23,062 bases of DNA from a virus. This document shows, in pieces, positions 8,717 through 14,758 of the stretch. The stretch is from positions 1-23,062 of the IMG/VR virus record IMGVR_UViG_3300030107_002180; one strand, written 5' to 3'. Within the stretch, counting starts at the first letter, position 1, and each line of letters begins with the position of its first letter. The translations under genes were made by a program, and so were the position numbers. The notes under the pieces were generated by a model. The model did no database searches. It was not told the origin of the DNA and was given only the letters and a program-made list of their open reading frames with translations.

Positions 8717-8998
8717 TTAATCTCCCTGTTTAATCTTTTTCCATAGACCTTTCAGTCCACCCTTGTACTCTATCTTCCCTCGTACATTAATTTTTCCATC
8801 CTTATCGTCAACGTCAATTCGCCACGCACCTTTTTTAAAGTGGGGGTCTTTTAATCCACCTTTAAACTTAGGCATAGTCTTCTTAACCCAATTTAGCCAA
8901 TTCTCACTTTTTACTGTTTTGCCACTCTTTTTGTCTTCTGACATATAGGCAGGACGCTTTGGGGGAACTTTAACTTTTTTAGGTGCTCCGTCTCCCAT
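8717..8998 (-). CDS. Basic hypothetical protein
   Basis: A 93-residue, Lys-rich protein with WLNWVKKTMPKFKGG in the middle and a Gly/Lys-rich C-terminus that looks like beta strands (AWRIDVDDKDGKINVRGKIEY). Its ATG overlaps the preceding stop as TAATG. No family is recognised. It belongs to a run of three adjacent basic proteins between endolysin and terminase, which suggests a shared DNA-associated or virion role (inference). Confidence 0.65.
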   Translation of the reverse strand: MGDGAPKKVKVPPKRPAYMSEDKKSGKTVKSENWLNWVKKTMPKFKGGLKDPHFKKGAWRIDVDDKDGKINVRGKIEYKGGLKGLWKKIKQGD

Positions 8999-9246
8999 TA
9001 TTTTTTCTTTTTGCCTTTTAAGTTATTAACTACTTTTACAGGGTTCGCATATTTTTTAGTCGTGTTTAAACCACCCTTATTCCAGTTACTTACATCTTTT
9101 GTAACAGAAAGACCATACCCTTTTTTGCCATCCTTAACGAGTGACAATATTTCTTGTTTTGTCATTTTATCAAATTTTTCAGATATAGCTAAATCTCCAA
9201 AAAACTTAATAAGCTGTGGCTTACTCATATCTTTTAGTGCTGCCAT
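8998..9246 (-). CDS. Basic hypothetical protein, possible SAP/Rho-N-like N-terminus
   Basis: An 82-residue protein. Residues 4-36 (LKDMSKPQLIKFFGDLAI, then KQEILSLVKDG) have a helix-turn-helix rhythm like SAP or Rho-N domains, which bind nucleic acids; this is a weak resemblance only. The C-terminus is extremely basic (NLKGKKKK). A GGGGAGAAAAAT ribosome site precedes ATG at 9246, and the stop overlaps the next start by one base. Confidence 0.65.
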   Translation of the reverse strand: MAALKDMSKPQLIKFFGDLAISEKFDKMTKQEILSLVKDGKKGYGLSVTKDVSNWNKGGLNTTKKYANPVKVVNNLKGKKKK

Positions 9247-9260
9247 TATTTTTCTCCCCT

Positions 9261-9728
9261 TTAGTTTAATTCAAAGTGAGGACCATCAATAAATGGTCGT
9301 CTACCTTGTGATCTTCGTAAATCTATATAAGCGTTCATCGCCTCTTCCATCGTTCCATCCCAATCAACTATGTTGTCTATATGCCAGGCGGCTCCCCACC
9401 TTATTTTAGCTCCAGTAATTTTTGCTGCCGCTTTCATTGCGTCAGCTATGTCGTCATAGACAGAAAGTTCCCATGACGGATTTTTGCCATCATAAGCCAT
9501 AAGATCCACTGCATGTCCAGTGTCATCATCTTGTAAAAGGTGTTTAGAGTTCATCGTTTGTGAGCGTCCAGACTCATACAAACGCTTTTGCTCGTCTAGG
9601 GTACGTATTCCATATATCACACCGAAGTCCACTTTGGTCAGTTTTATGGCTTCCTTTACGGTGTCCTGTAGTATATCGTTCACTCCTGCTAACTTCTTAA
9701 AACTCTTTTGTGATAGGTTAAAACCCAT
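9261..9728 (-). CDS. Endolysin: M15-type peptidase (L-Ala-D-Glu or D-Ala-D-Ala cleaving)
   Basis: A 155-residue zinc peptidase that cleaves peptidoglycan stem peptides and most likely lyses the host at the end of infection. Numbering from ATG at 9728, the zinc ligands are H63 (in NSKH), D75 (in GHAVDLMAY) and H151 (in DGPHFEL), with D148 as the likely catalytic base, as in T5 endolysin. GIRTLDEQKRLYESG is the usual N-terminal family signature. The start at 9728 is chosen because GGAG precedes it and the previous gene stops 2 bases before; an in-frame ATG at 9743 would overlap that gene. The stretch between H63 and the conserved Gly is longer than the classical HxxGxAxD motif. No signal peptide is visible, so it probably needs the holin. 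Confidence 0.9.
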   Translation of the reverse strand: MGFNLSQKSFKKLAGVNDILQDTVKEAIKLTKVDFGVIYGIRTLDEQKRLYESGRSQTMNSKHLLQDDDTGHAVDLMAYDGKNPSWELSVYDDIADAMKAAAKITGAKIRWGAAWHIDNIVDWDGTMEEAMNAYIDLRRSQGRRPFIDGPHFELN

Positions 9729-9730
9729 GT

Positions 9731-10003
9731 TTACGCTCTCCAATCTATTGATCTATGGTACTTGACAGCACCTAACATTTCAAACATCTGATTCTTAAAT
9801 AATGTTTGCATTAATAACATATACAACAAGGCTCTCATTGCTTCCTGAAACCTTTGCTGTAAATCGAGTTGATACTTTTGTGTTACAACTCTGTGAGTAT
9901 TATAACTTTGGTCAGGTGTGATTGTCAAGTTATTTATTACAGTATTGGTCGTATTATACGAATTAGTGTTATTATACGAGTGCGTTGCTTGTATTGTTGT
10001 CAT
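9731..10003 (-). CDS. Hypothetical protein, Asn/Thr-rich N-terminus
   Basis: Read from ATG at 10003 it has 90 residues. The first 40 are rich in Asn, Thr, Ser and Tyr, repeating TNS/TNT and NNLT. The second half is amphipathic and Met/Leu-rich (FQEAMRALLYMLLMQTLFKNQMFEML), perhaps membrane-associated. A TTG at 10027 gives an 8-residue longer form; neither has a clear ribosome site. It ends 2 bases before the endolysin start, so a lysis or virion-fibre accessory is possible. No family recognised. Confidence 0.6.
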   Translation of the reverse strand: MTTIQATHSYNNTNSYNTTNTVINNLTITPDQSYNTHRVVTQKYQLDLQQRFQEAMRALLYMLLMQTLFKNQMFEMLGAVKYHRSIDWRA

Positions 10004-10070
10004 AATATTATATATACCACTAGGCAACCAAACACGAACATACAGCAGTGGGTTATTAATGCTTGTCTAT

Positions 10071-10271
10071 TCACGTTTTGCTTTTACCCTTGCCCCATGC
10101 CTTTTTGTATAAATCACGAGACTCATTTAGGGATTTGTACCCTTCTTTTATTCTACGTCTTTTTAGTTCTTCCTCAATAGGTTTGACTAGGAAGTCCTTA
10201 ATAGCTCCTGCTGTTTGGAATCCCATGCCATTCTTATGCTTTGTGTGTCCTTTTTTAGGTGTTAAACTCAT
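10071..10271 (-). CDS. Small basic hypothetical protein
   Basis: 66 residues, starting MSLTPKKGHTKHKNGMGF and with a charged helical centre (KPIEEELKRRRIKEGYKSL). Its ATG overlaps the stop of the 3-TM holin by 4 bases (ATGA), so translation is coupled to lysis-protein production. No transmembrane segment and no known domain can be seen. The 43 bases between its stop and the next TTG/ATG are non-coding. Confidence 0.65.
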   Translation of the reverse strand: MSLTPKKGHTKHKNGMGFQTAGAIKDFLVKPIEEELKRRRIKEGYKSLNESRDLYKKAWGKGKSKT

Positions 10272-10630
10272 TTCTTTTTCCTTGTGTTAAAGAACTTTGC
10301 TGTGGCTCTTGTCGCAAAGGAGGCAGATACAATAGCTCCCAACGCAACCTGATACCACTGTGGCATACCTGCAAGTGCCGTAAATCCGTCTGCTACTACA
10401 GCCCTTCCCCAATCTCCACAAAATGCTAGGATGAGTGGGATACTGAAAAGTAGCGTCAACCACTCGTCTTTCCATGAGCTTTGTGAAGCCCTCATAGCAG
10501 CTAAGTCCCAATCTATCTCACCAGTAGCTTCTTTCATCTTGATGGTAGCTTCAGCTTTTTGTATGGCTGTTTTGCCATCAATGTAGGAAGATGCTAAACT
10601 CGTTACTGAACTAAGTATTGTACCAATCAT
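10268..10630 (-). CDS. Holin-like 3-TM membrane protein (GTA_holin_3TM type)
   Basis: A 120-residue protein with a short N-terminal helix (ILSSVTSLASSYI), an amphipathic segment, and the family-like SSWKDEWLTLLFSIPLILAF (about 50-69). Further hydrophobic segments are AVVADGFTALAGM and YQVALGAIVSASFATRATA, and the tail is basic (FFNTRKKK). The SWKDEW plus LLFSIPLILAF block resembles holins of the gene-transfer-agent 3-TM family. Such proteins permeabilise the inner membrane to release the endolysin, encoded two genes downstream. It overlaps both neighbours by 4 bases (ATGA). Confidence 0.8.
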   Translation of the reverse strand: MIGTILSSVTSLASSYIDGKTAIQKAEATIKMKEATGEIDWDLAAMRASQSSWKDEWLTLLFSIPLILAFCGDWGRAVVADGFTALAGMPQWYQVALGAIVSASFATRATAKFFNTRKKK

Positions 10631-10845
10631 TTTCGTGCTCTATTCTTACTGCGGCTAATAACTCGCAAATTCCTGGGACTATTGTTTCTTGGGTTCTTGT
10701 CTTTATGATCTATATCTAAGCCATCTCCCTTTCGGACAGCCCCTTTCCGTGTCATTGCTCGTCTTACTTTGTTGCGAGAAGCTCTGTTCTTCTTCTCATT
10801 CGGTTTAGAGCCGCTAAGTGCGTACTCTCGTTTATAGTTACGCAT
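10627..10845 (-). CDS. Small HNH-endonuclease-like protein
   Basis: A 72-residue, very basic protein. Its C-terminal half carries the HNH core as seen in small phage proteins: LDIDHKDKNPRNNSPRNLRV followed by ISRSKNRA. This follows the DH...NPxNNxxxNLR...SxxNR pattern (catalytic His and metal-binding Asn). The zinc CxxC pairs of larger HNH enzymes are absent. HNH proteins in late operons often assist terminase cleavage. Alternatively it is a free-standing homing-type nuclease. Its ATG overlaps the stop of the Cys-rich mini-protein by 8 bases (ATGCGTAA). Confidence 0.75.
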   Translation of the reverse strand: MRNYKREYALSGSKPNEKKNRASRNKVRRAMTRKGAVRKGDGLDIDHKDKNPRNNSPRNLRVISRSKNRARK

Positions 10846-10942
10846 CGTCTTTTTTTACATTGCAATCACAAGTGTCGCTGCACTTTCGGTTTAAGATTGC
10901 ACATCCAATTCTTTTAAAGTATTTCCATATTTTTGTAAGCAT
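10838..10942 (-). CDS. 34-residue Cys-rich mini-protein
   Basis: MLTKIWKYFKRIGCAILNRK followed by a Cys cluster (CSDTCDC). The N-terminus is an amphipathic basic/aromatic helix and the C-terminus holds three Cys in seven residues, with a fourth Cys in the helix. It starts at ATG 10942, overlapping the previous stop as TAATG, with GAAGGGAAG about 8 bases upstream, a good ribosome site. Very short proteins of this shape follow holin-like genes in related marine phages (from memory). A role in lysis timing is possible; not proven. Confidence 0.6.
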   Translation of the reverse strand: MLTKIWKYFKRIGCAILNRKCSDTCDCNVKKDDA

Positions 10943-11181
10943 TAATGTTCTTCCCTTCGTTGTGGTGGTAATGGTCTCTGCTCCGATTTGCTCTCTGCAC
11001 CCATCCAAATAGCGAAACTGCCAGTCATAGCTCCAGTTATCACGGATACGAGTCCTGCTTGTGCTGTACTCAAGTCTGGCTGACTCAAAGCCCATTCGAT
11101 ACAGCGAATATAAACGCCTGTCATGGTCAACATCATCAATCTTGGAAGTATTTTCCATCTATCTAGCATCTCTGGTGTCAT
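10942..11181 (-). CDS. Two-TM membrane protein, holin/antiholin candidate
   Basis: 79 residues with two hydrophobic segments, about 12-32 (LPRLMMLTMTGVYIRCIEWAL) and 42-61 (AGLVSVITGAMTGSFAIWMG), and a charged Pro/Arg-rich tail. Size and topology fit small holins or antiholins. MLDRWKILPRLMMLTM is a start pattern I recall from marine podophages. ATG 11181 is used; an in-frame ATG at 11169 is an alternative. The gene overlaps the preceding one by 23 bases. With the 3-TM protein downstream there are two holin-like candidates in this operon. Confidence 0.7.
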   Translation of the reverse strand: MTPEMLDRWKILPRLMMLTMTGVYIRCIEWALSQPDLSTAQAGLVSVITGAMTGSFAIWMGAESKSEQRPLPPQRREEH

Positions 11182-11440
11182 AGGAGCAGTAACCTCTAGG
11201 TCTATCAGGGTCTAGGACTTCGTTAGAACGCAAAAGCCCCTCAAGATACATAGCTCGTTCTACGTGGTCTAGGGAGTAATGGTTTCCTGTCCTTAAATAA
11301 ATAGCTTTACGTACATAGAAGACATCGGATTTAGGAATATGAACCTTTCGCAGCTTATTTTCATTTTTACTGACTAAGGCTTCATAGAAATCTTCTATAA
11401 CATTTTCAGATGAGTATAGTTTTACTCTGTTACTTTTCAT
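11159..11440 (-). CDS. First gene of the leftward operon, conserved hypothetical
   Basis: A 93-residue protein read from ATG 11440; AAAGAG precedes it. A TTG at 11446 also fits. It contains VHIPKSDVFYVRKAIYLRTG and SLDHVERAMYLEGLL, a helical arrangement that could be a DNA- or protein-binding fold but matches no family I can name. Being the first product made from the leftward promoter, with palindromic operator-like sites in its leader, it is a candidate regulator. That is inference from position alone. Confidence 0.65.
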   Translation of the reverse strand: MKSNRVKLYSSENVIEDFYEALVSKNENKLRKVHIPKSDVFYVRKAIYLRTGNHYSLDHVERAMYLEGLLRSNEVLDPDRPRGYCSYDTRDAR

Positions 11441-11489
11441 TGTCAACTCTTTTTTAATAGGAAATATAATAATCTTTACTACAGAGTGT

Positions 11490-11580
11490 AGTTATAACTA
11501 TTTAGTTATAGTATTTTTTAAGTTATTAATTGATTGTTAAGACTTTTAAGTTATAACTAAAAGGCGTTAACTATGTTATA
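11490..11580. promoter_or_regulatory. Operator-like palindrome cluster
   Basis: The perfect palindrome AGTTATAACT occurs at 11490-11499 and 11549-11558. Related half-sites are AGTTATAG at 11504-11511, AGTTATTA at 11521-11528 and, on the minus strand, TATAACATAG at 11571-11580, which covers the -10 box of the leftward promoter. The cluster lies at and just downstream of the predicted start of leftward transcription, where a bound repressor would block it. Role inferred from position and repetition. Confidence 0.5.
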
Positions 11581-11603
11581 CCATGTTTTTTAGCAGGTGT
11601 CAA
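11575..11603 (-). promoter_or_regulatory. Leftward sigma-70-type promoter of the late operon
   Basis: On the minus strand a perfect -35 TTGACA (11598-11603) is followed by a 17-base spacer and TATAAC (11575-11580), preceded by TGG as in an extended -10. Transcription would start near 11568 and give a leader of about 125 bases before the ATG at 11440. Confidence 0.75.
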
Positions 11604-11677
11604 CATAATAATTTGACATTCTCCCCTTTTTCCTGGGAAACCTTTATTGTCAAAGTGGTTTACAGCTAAAAATCCCC

Positions 11678-11697
11678 TTCTGTGTATTTCTGTGTAT
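11678..11697 (+). repeat. Tandem decamer TTCTGTGTAT x2
   Basis: Two perfect head-to-tail copies, one helical turn apart, at 11678-11687 and 11688-11697. They lie between the leftward promoter and the GC-rich island. Possible arm-type integrase sites, iterons or regulator sites. Confidence 0.6.
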
Positions 11698-11708
11698 ACG
11701 ATAACCAT

Positions 11709-11735
11709 AGACCCCGCTGCGGCCCTCGCCAGGGT
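11709..11735. other. GC-rich island with two short inverted repeats
   Basis: About three quarters of these 27 bases are G or C, in surroundings that are mostly A and T. Inside are CCGC-T-GCGG (11714-11722) and CCCT-CGCC-AGGG (11723-11734), side by side. A candidate attP core or structured RNA/DNA element; no tRNA fold can be drawn. Confidence 0.35.
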
Positions 11736-11763
11736 AGAACAAAACAAGAACATTTCCGAAAAA

Positions 11764-12145
11764 TACAGGTCAAAAATAGCCTTTTACTATCATAAATAAG
11801 CCTTTTTCCCTGTATTAGCTTATTAAATAGATATTAAAGCCTTGTTTTAACTAGAAAAAACAACTGTTATGCTATCAGTTGCTTAGACTGTCTAATATAT
11901 ACTACCCTTAAAAATCTTTGTTGCGTAATATACTACTCTCGATTGACAGGGACATATTAAACCTGAAAAAAGTCTTAGCTCATTCGACTAGACAAAAAGC
12001 ACCAACAAAAAATAATTAAATTAATTCTGAAGTATTTGAATGGTTCAACTGTTATGAGTTTTACAGGGAGAAAAAATAATATATATAATAAACACAACTT
12101 TTTCAGCATCTGAAACGTCTATTATATACAGGCTAAAAATACAGG
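11764..12145. repeat. Five dispersed TACAGG-N2-AAAA motifs
   Basis: TACAGG, usually preceded by A/T and followed by two or three bases and an A run, occurs at 11764-11769, 12062-12067, 12127-12132 and 12140-12145 on the plus strand. A fifth copy at 11809-11814 is on the minus strand. The last two are 13 bases apart. Candidate iterons or protein-binding sites of an origin or switch. Confidence 0.4.
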
Positions 12146-12181
12146 GTAAAACATGATAGTATTAAATAATTATTTTTATTG

Positions 12182-12211
12182 TTGACATATGAAAAAATAT
12201 CAGCGAATAAT
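12182..12211 (+). promoter_or_regulatory. Rightward early promoter
   Basis: TTGACA at 12182-12187, an 18-base spacer and AATAAT at 12206-12211 (5 of 6 to TATAAT). The start would be near 12218, about 38 bases before the GTG of the first early gene. An AT palindrome (AAATAATTATTT, 12164-12175) lies just upstream. Confidence 0.6.
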
Positions 12212-12255
12212 TGCGAAGATTTTAAAAAACAAAAATTTTTAAGGAGTATAACAAA

Positions 12256-12681
12256 GTGGTAAATTATATAGAAACACACACACTGACAATAACAGACGTT
12301 AAAGAAGATGTAACAAAAGACATAAGAGACGTATTAAGAAAAATCGAATTATCTTATGAAGTATTTTCAACACTTGATACCTACATATGGTTGGCATCAA
12401 TACATAAGGCATTATCTAAAGATTATATTTCAGCAGAAAGGCTTAGGTTTCAAACAGATATATTAAAAAGTATACTTACAGGCTTTACAGATGGAGTATT
12501 AAGAAACGTAGGACTTCAAGAAGATTTATTTAATATTCTTTTCAAGTTAACTACCTATCAAAAAAGAAGACAATACGATTTCACTCCTGACTATGTAGAA
12601 TTTGATGGTGAAAGTTACGACTATGATATTAGTGAAGAGCAACAACAAAGAGTTGATAACTTTAACGAAAAACACATATAA
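12256..12681 (+). CDS. First early gene, hypothetical protein
   Basis: A 141-residue acidic, mostly helical protein that starts at GTG 12256, fixed by a perfect AAGGAG at 12241-12246. The N-terminus (IETHTLTITDVKEDVTKDI) may be strand-helix and the middle (TLDTYIWLASIHKALSKDY) is helical. The C-terminus is acidic and Tyr/Asp-rich (FTPDYVEFDGESYDYD). No domain is recognised and no HTH is evident. As the first product of the rightward promoter it would be made at once after entry, so a host-takeover or switch role is plausible. It is followed directly by the first copy of the 44-bp hairpin repeat. Confidence 0.75.
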   Translation: MVNYIETHTLTITDVKEDVTKDIRDVLRKIELSYEVFSTLDTYIWLASIHKALSKDYISAERLRFQTDILKSILTGFTDGVLRNVGLQEDLFNILFKLTTYQKRRQYDFTPDYVEFDGESYDYDISEEQQQRVDNFNEKHI

Positions 12682-12683
12682 AG

Positions 12684-12727
12684 TCTTTACTAAATAGGGG
12701 AGTTTTAACAACTCCCTTAACTAGTAA
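12684..12727 (+). repeat. 44-bp direct repeat, copy 1, with hairpin
   Basis: Identical over 44 bases to 13809-13852. It contains GGGAGTT (12698-12704), a 5-base loop TTAAC and AACTCCC (12710-12716): a 7-bp perfect stem. Only TT follows the stem, so it is a weak intrinsic terminator at best. It sits 2 bases after the stop of the first early gene and upstream of the ardC-like gene. Confidence 0.9.
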
Positions 12728-12778
12728 CGATTTAACCAAGTACCTAAACAAAAACAAAAAGGAAAGTGTAAAAACAAA

Positions 12779-13804
12779 ATGAAAAATATTGATTTACAAA
12801 AAGAAGTGACAAAAGAAGTTTTAACCTTAATCAAAGAATACAAGGCTAAAGGCATCATGCCAAAATGGAATAAAGGCTTTAATGGTGGGCAAGGCTTCCA
12901 ACCACTAAGAGAAAACAACGAGCCATATAAAGGCTTTAATGCTTTTTACCTATCCATTCTTACAGGTTCAAAAGGTTGGGTTTCTCCTTACTTCCTAACC
13001 TTTAACAAAGCTATGGAGATTTATGGATATAAAAAACAGGAAGTAAACTCAAAAGGCTTCGCTTTAAGAGATGGAGAAAAAGTAGCAAGGGTTGGATATT
13101 GCAAACTTGATAGAATAGCCTTAGCAAAAAAGATTACAGGGAAAGGAGTGCCTGTCATCTATTACCAAAACTTGACTATCAAAGAAGAAATCACAGGCTC
13201 TATTGATGGAGATAAAGAGTTTGATACAAAAACCATTCCTATGATGAAAAATTACAGTGTTTTCAATGCCTGTCAATTTGATGGCTTGAAAGAATTGAAG
13301 CCTAACTTTTTCCCTGAAATCAAAGAAGCTAAAACAACTAATGAAAGATTGCCTGAGATAGATAATTATTTTGACAGTCAAGAAGCCAACTTGAAAACGT
13401 CAACATCAGGAGCTTTCTATAGACCAAGTGAAGATGCTGTCTTTATGCCTGATTGGACAAAATGGAACACTAGCAATGAATATTATAGTGTTCTTGCCCA
13501 TGAGTTTGTACATTCAACAGGAACAAAAGACAGGCTTAATAGAGACATGAGAAATAAATTCGGTTCTCCTAAATATGCTTTTGAGGAGTTAGTCGCTGAA
13601 TTAGGTTCTTTATTCTCAATGATGGCTTTCGGTATCCAACATAAGGCTAGTGACAATAATATTGCCTATCTTGATAATTGGCTTAATCTTTTGAATGACC
13701 ATGATAACGCAATTTTTAAGGCTTGTGCCCTTGCTAGTAAATCTATTGAGTATATGGACAAGATTGCTAACAAAGAGCCTGTACAGGTCGCATATGCTTC
13801 CTGA
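12779..13804 (+). CDS. ardC: ArdC-type antirestriction protein (ssDNA-binding plus zinc metallopeptidase-like domain)
   Basis: 341 residues with the two-domain ArdC layout. Residues 5-150 form the N-terminal ArdC/TraC-type ssDNA-binding domain, with QPLRENNEPYKGFNAFYL (41-58), GWVSPYFLTFNKA (67-79) and FALRDGEKV. Residues 210-330 form a zincin domain with HEFVH (241-245) in SVLAHEFVHSTGTKDRLNR and the third-ligand region YAFEELVAELGSLF (266-279), so the metal site looks intact. Family members on plasmids shield incoming single-stranded DNA from restriction enzymes. In a phage that enters early, a protective role is likely. GGAAAG lies a rather long 14 bases before ATG. The gene is flanked by two identical 44-bp repeats. 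'Polyvalent protein metallopeptidase' is an alternative name for the C-terminal domain. Confidence 0.88.
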   Translation: MKNIDLQKEVTKEVLTLIKEYKAKGIMPKWNKGFNGGQGFQPLRENNEPYKGFNAFYLSILTGSKGWVSPYFLTFNKAMEIYGYKKQEVNSKGFALRDGEKVARVGYCKLDRIALAKKITGKGVPVIYYQNLTIKEEITGSIDGDKEFDTKTIPMMKNYSVFNACQFDGLKELKPNFFPEIKEAKTTNERLPEIDNYFDSQEANLKTSTSGAFYRPSEDAVFMPDWTKWNTSNEYYSVLAHEFVHSTGTKDRLNRDMRNKFGSPKYAFEELVAELGSLFSMMAFGIQHKASDNNIAYLDNWLNLLNDHDNAIFKACALASKSIEYMDKIANKEPVQVAYAS

Positions 13805-13808
13805 GATA

Positions 13809-13852
13809 TCTTTACTAAATAGGGGAGTTTTAACAACTCCCTTAACTAGTAA
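13809..13852 (+). repeat. 44-bp direct repeat, copy 2, with hairpin
   Basis: Perfect copy of 12684-12727, starting 4 bases after the ardC stop. Stem GGGAGTT (13823-13829), loop TTAAC and AACTCCC (13835-13841). The sequences diverge immediately outside the 44 bases apart from scattered matches. Together the copies bracket ardC with the same orientation, 1125 bases apart. Confidence 0.9.
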
Positions 13853-13897
13853 TGATGATAGTAATAAGTTTAATAGAAATAATAGGAGAAATAAGAA

Positions 13898-14605
13898 ATG
13901 CCTTTAGATTATACCAATAAAGAAAATACAATTTATTTAAAAAGCATTAAGCCTTTAGATGATTATAAATATAATCTGATAAAAGAAAGTAAAAATAAGA
14001 AGTTAGGAAAAAACAAAAAAGCCATAGTTAAAAAGGGAAAATTTAAAGGCTATAAAATGTTTACTTTTACTTTAGAAGAGAGGGCAACTTGTCCGAAAAC
14101 CTGTTTTCATTGGTCTAGTTGTTTTGGGAATAATATGCCTTTTGCTCATAGGATAGACCACACTAACGAAGATTTATTAGAACAAAGACTAGAACAGGAT
14201 TTAGAATTATATTGCTCTAAGAATTTTGGTGTTCTATTGCGTACTCATGTCTTAGGTGATTTCTTTAGTCTAAGATATGTTAACTTTTGGGAAAGAATGC
14301 TAAAGAAGTTTCCTAACTTGGCTTTATATGGCTATACGGCTTATTTGCCAACAGATAACAACAAAGATTATGCTTCTATTGGAAAGGCTATTAGAGAGCT
14401 AAATAAGAGCTTTGGCAATAGGTTTGCTATTAGGTTTTCAAACTTACCTAGCCAATCATTTTCGGCTAATAGTTTTGACATTGTAAAAGAAGAAAAGGGA
14501 AAGACTATTGTTTGCCCTGAACAGACAAAGAAAACAGATAATTGTACAACTTGTGCTTTATGTTGGGATTGCCCAACAAAACAAATATTATTTATAACTC
14601 ACTAA
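13898..14605 (+). CDS. GP88-family Cys-rich protein
   Basis: 235 residues resembling the mycobacteriophage 'gene product 88' family, whose function is not established. Features seen: CPKTCFHWSSC (C65, C69, C75), then RTHVLGDFFSLRYVNFW (115-131), LYGYTAY (143-149) and FAIRFSNLPS (176-185). The C-terminus is a Cys cluster, CPEQT followed by CTTCALCWDC (C206, C216, C219, C222, C225). The seven or eight Cys could bind an Fe-S cluster or zinc, and the RTHVLGDF segment may be a barrel strand-loop. AGGAG sits ahead of ATG 13898. It is encoded between ArdC and small membrane/zinc proteins in the early block. Family call from memory of the motif order. Confidence 0.8.
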   Translation: MPLDYTNKENTIYLKSIKPLDDYKYNLIKESKNKKLGKNKKAIVKKGKFKGYKMFTFTLEERATCPKTCFHWSSCFGNNMPFAHRIDHTNEDLLEQRLEQDLELYCSKNFGVLLRTHVLGDFFSLRYVNFWERMLKKFPNLALYGYTAYLPTDNNKDYASIGKAIRELNKSFGNRFAIRFSNLPSQSFSANSFDIVKEEKGKTIVCPEQTKKTDNCTTCALCWDCPTKQILFITH

Positions 14606-14620
14606 ACAGGAGAAAGAAAA

Positions 14621-14758
14621 ATGTTAATAGCTTTAGTAATAATTTTAACGTCAATGATTGTATTATTTATGTTGTTAATGTCCATTTGGGATTTGATTAT
14701 TGGACTAAGAGACGAAAACTATTTTATTAAAATCAAGGAAAGAAAAAACAATGAGTAA
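14621..14758 (+). CDS. 45-residue single-TM protein
   Basis: The N-terminus is one hydrophobic helix (MLIALVIILTSMIVLFMLLM) followed by a short charged tail ending IKERKNNE. ACAGGAGAAAG gives a good ribosome site. It overlaps the next gene by 8 bases (ATGAGTAA). Likely sits in the inner membrane; function unknown, possibly superinfection exclusion or host-membrane control. Confidence 0.7.
   Translation: MLIALVIILTSMIVLFMLLMSIWDLIIGLRDENYFIKIKERKNNE

Larger units (their letters stand above)
11441..12255. other. Divergent control region (non-coding, about 815 bases)
   Basis: No convincing gene lies here. The stretch separates the leftward late operon from the rightward early operon and is more AT-rich than its surroundings. 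It contains a strong leftward promoter (11575-11603) and operator-like palindromes (11490-11580). It also has a tandem decamer (11678-11697), a short GC-rich island (11709-11735), five TACAGG motifs (11764-12145) and a rightward promoter (12182-12211). Such a region can hold the lytic/lysogenic switch, the replication origin or attP; the sequence alone does not decide which. Confidence 0.7.

Noticed and set aside
10003-10070. TATAAT-like sequence before the Asn/Thr-rich gene
   Set aside because: No -35 box at suitable distance, and the TATAAT lies too close to the start codon.
10838-11158. 106-codon minus-strand frame
   Set aside because: Its upper part lies antiparallel in frame choice to the two-TM gene at 10942-11181, which has a convincing membrane protein. 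Only the last 34 codons, with their own ribosome site, are taken as a gene.
11571-11753. Minus-strand open frame of 45-60 codons in the control region
   Set aside because: It crosses the leftward promoter, the tandem decamer and the GC island, has no good ribosome site and its codons look like chance; kept as non-coding.
11861-12056. Repeated CAACTGTTATG (11861-11871 and 12046-12056) and CAACTG/CAGTTG inverted repeat
   Set aside because: Two copies of an 11-mer and a 6-bp stem with 9-base loop may be chance in this AT-rich stretch; not given a function.
11441-12255. tRNA gene or CRISPR array
   Set aside because: No cloverleaf with T-arm and acceptor stem can be drawn and no regularly spaced repeats with spacers occur here or elsewhere in the window.
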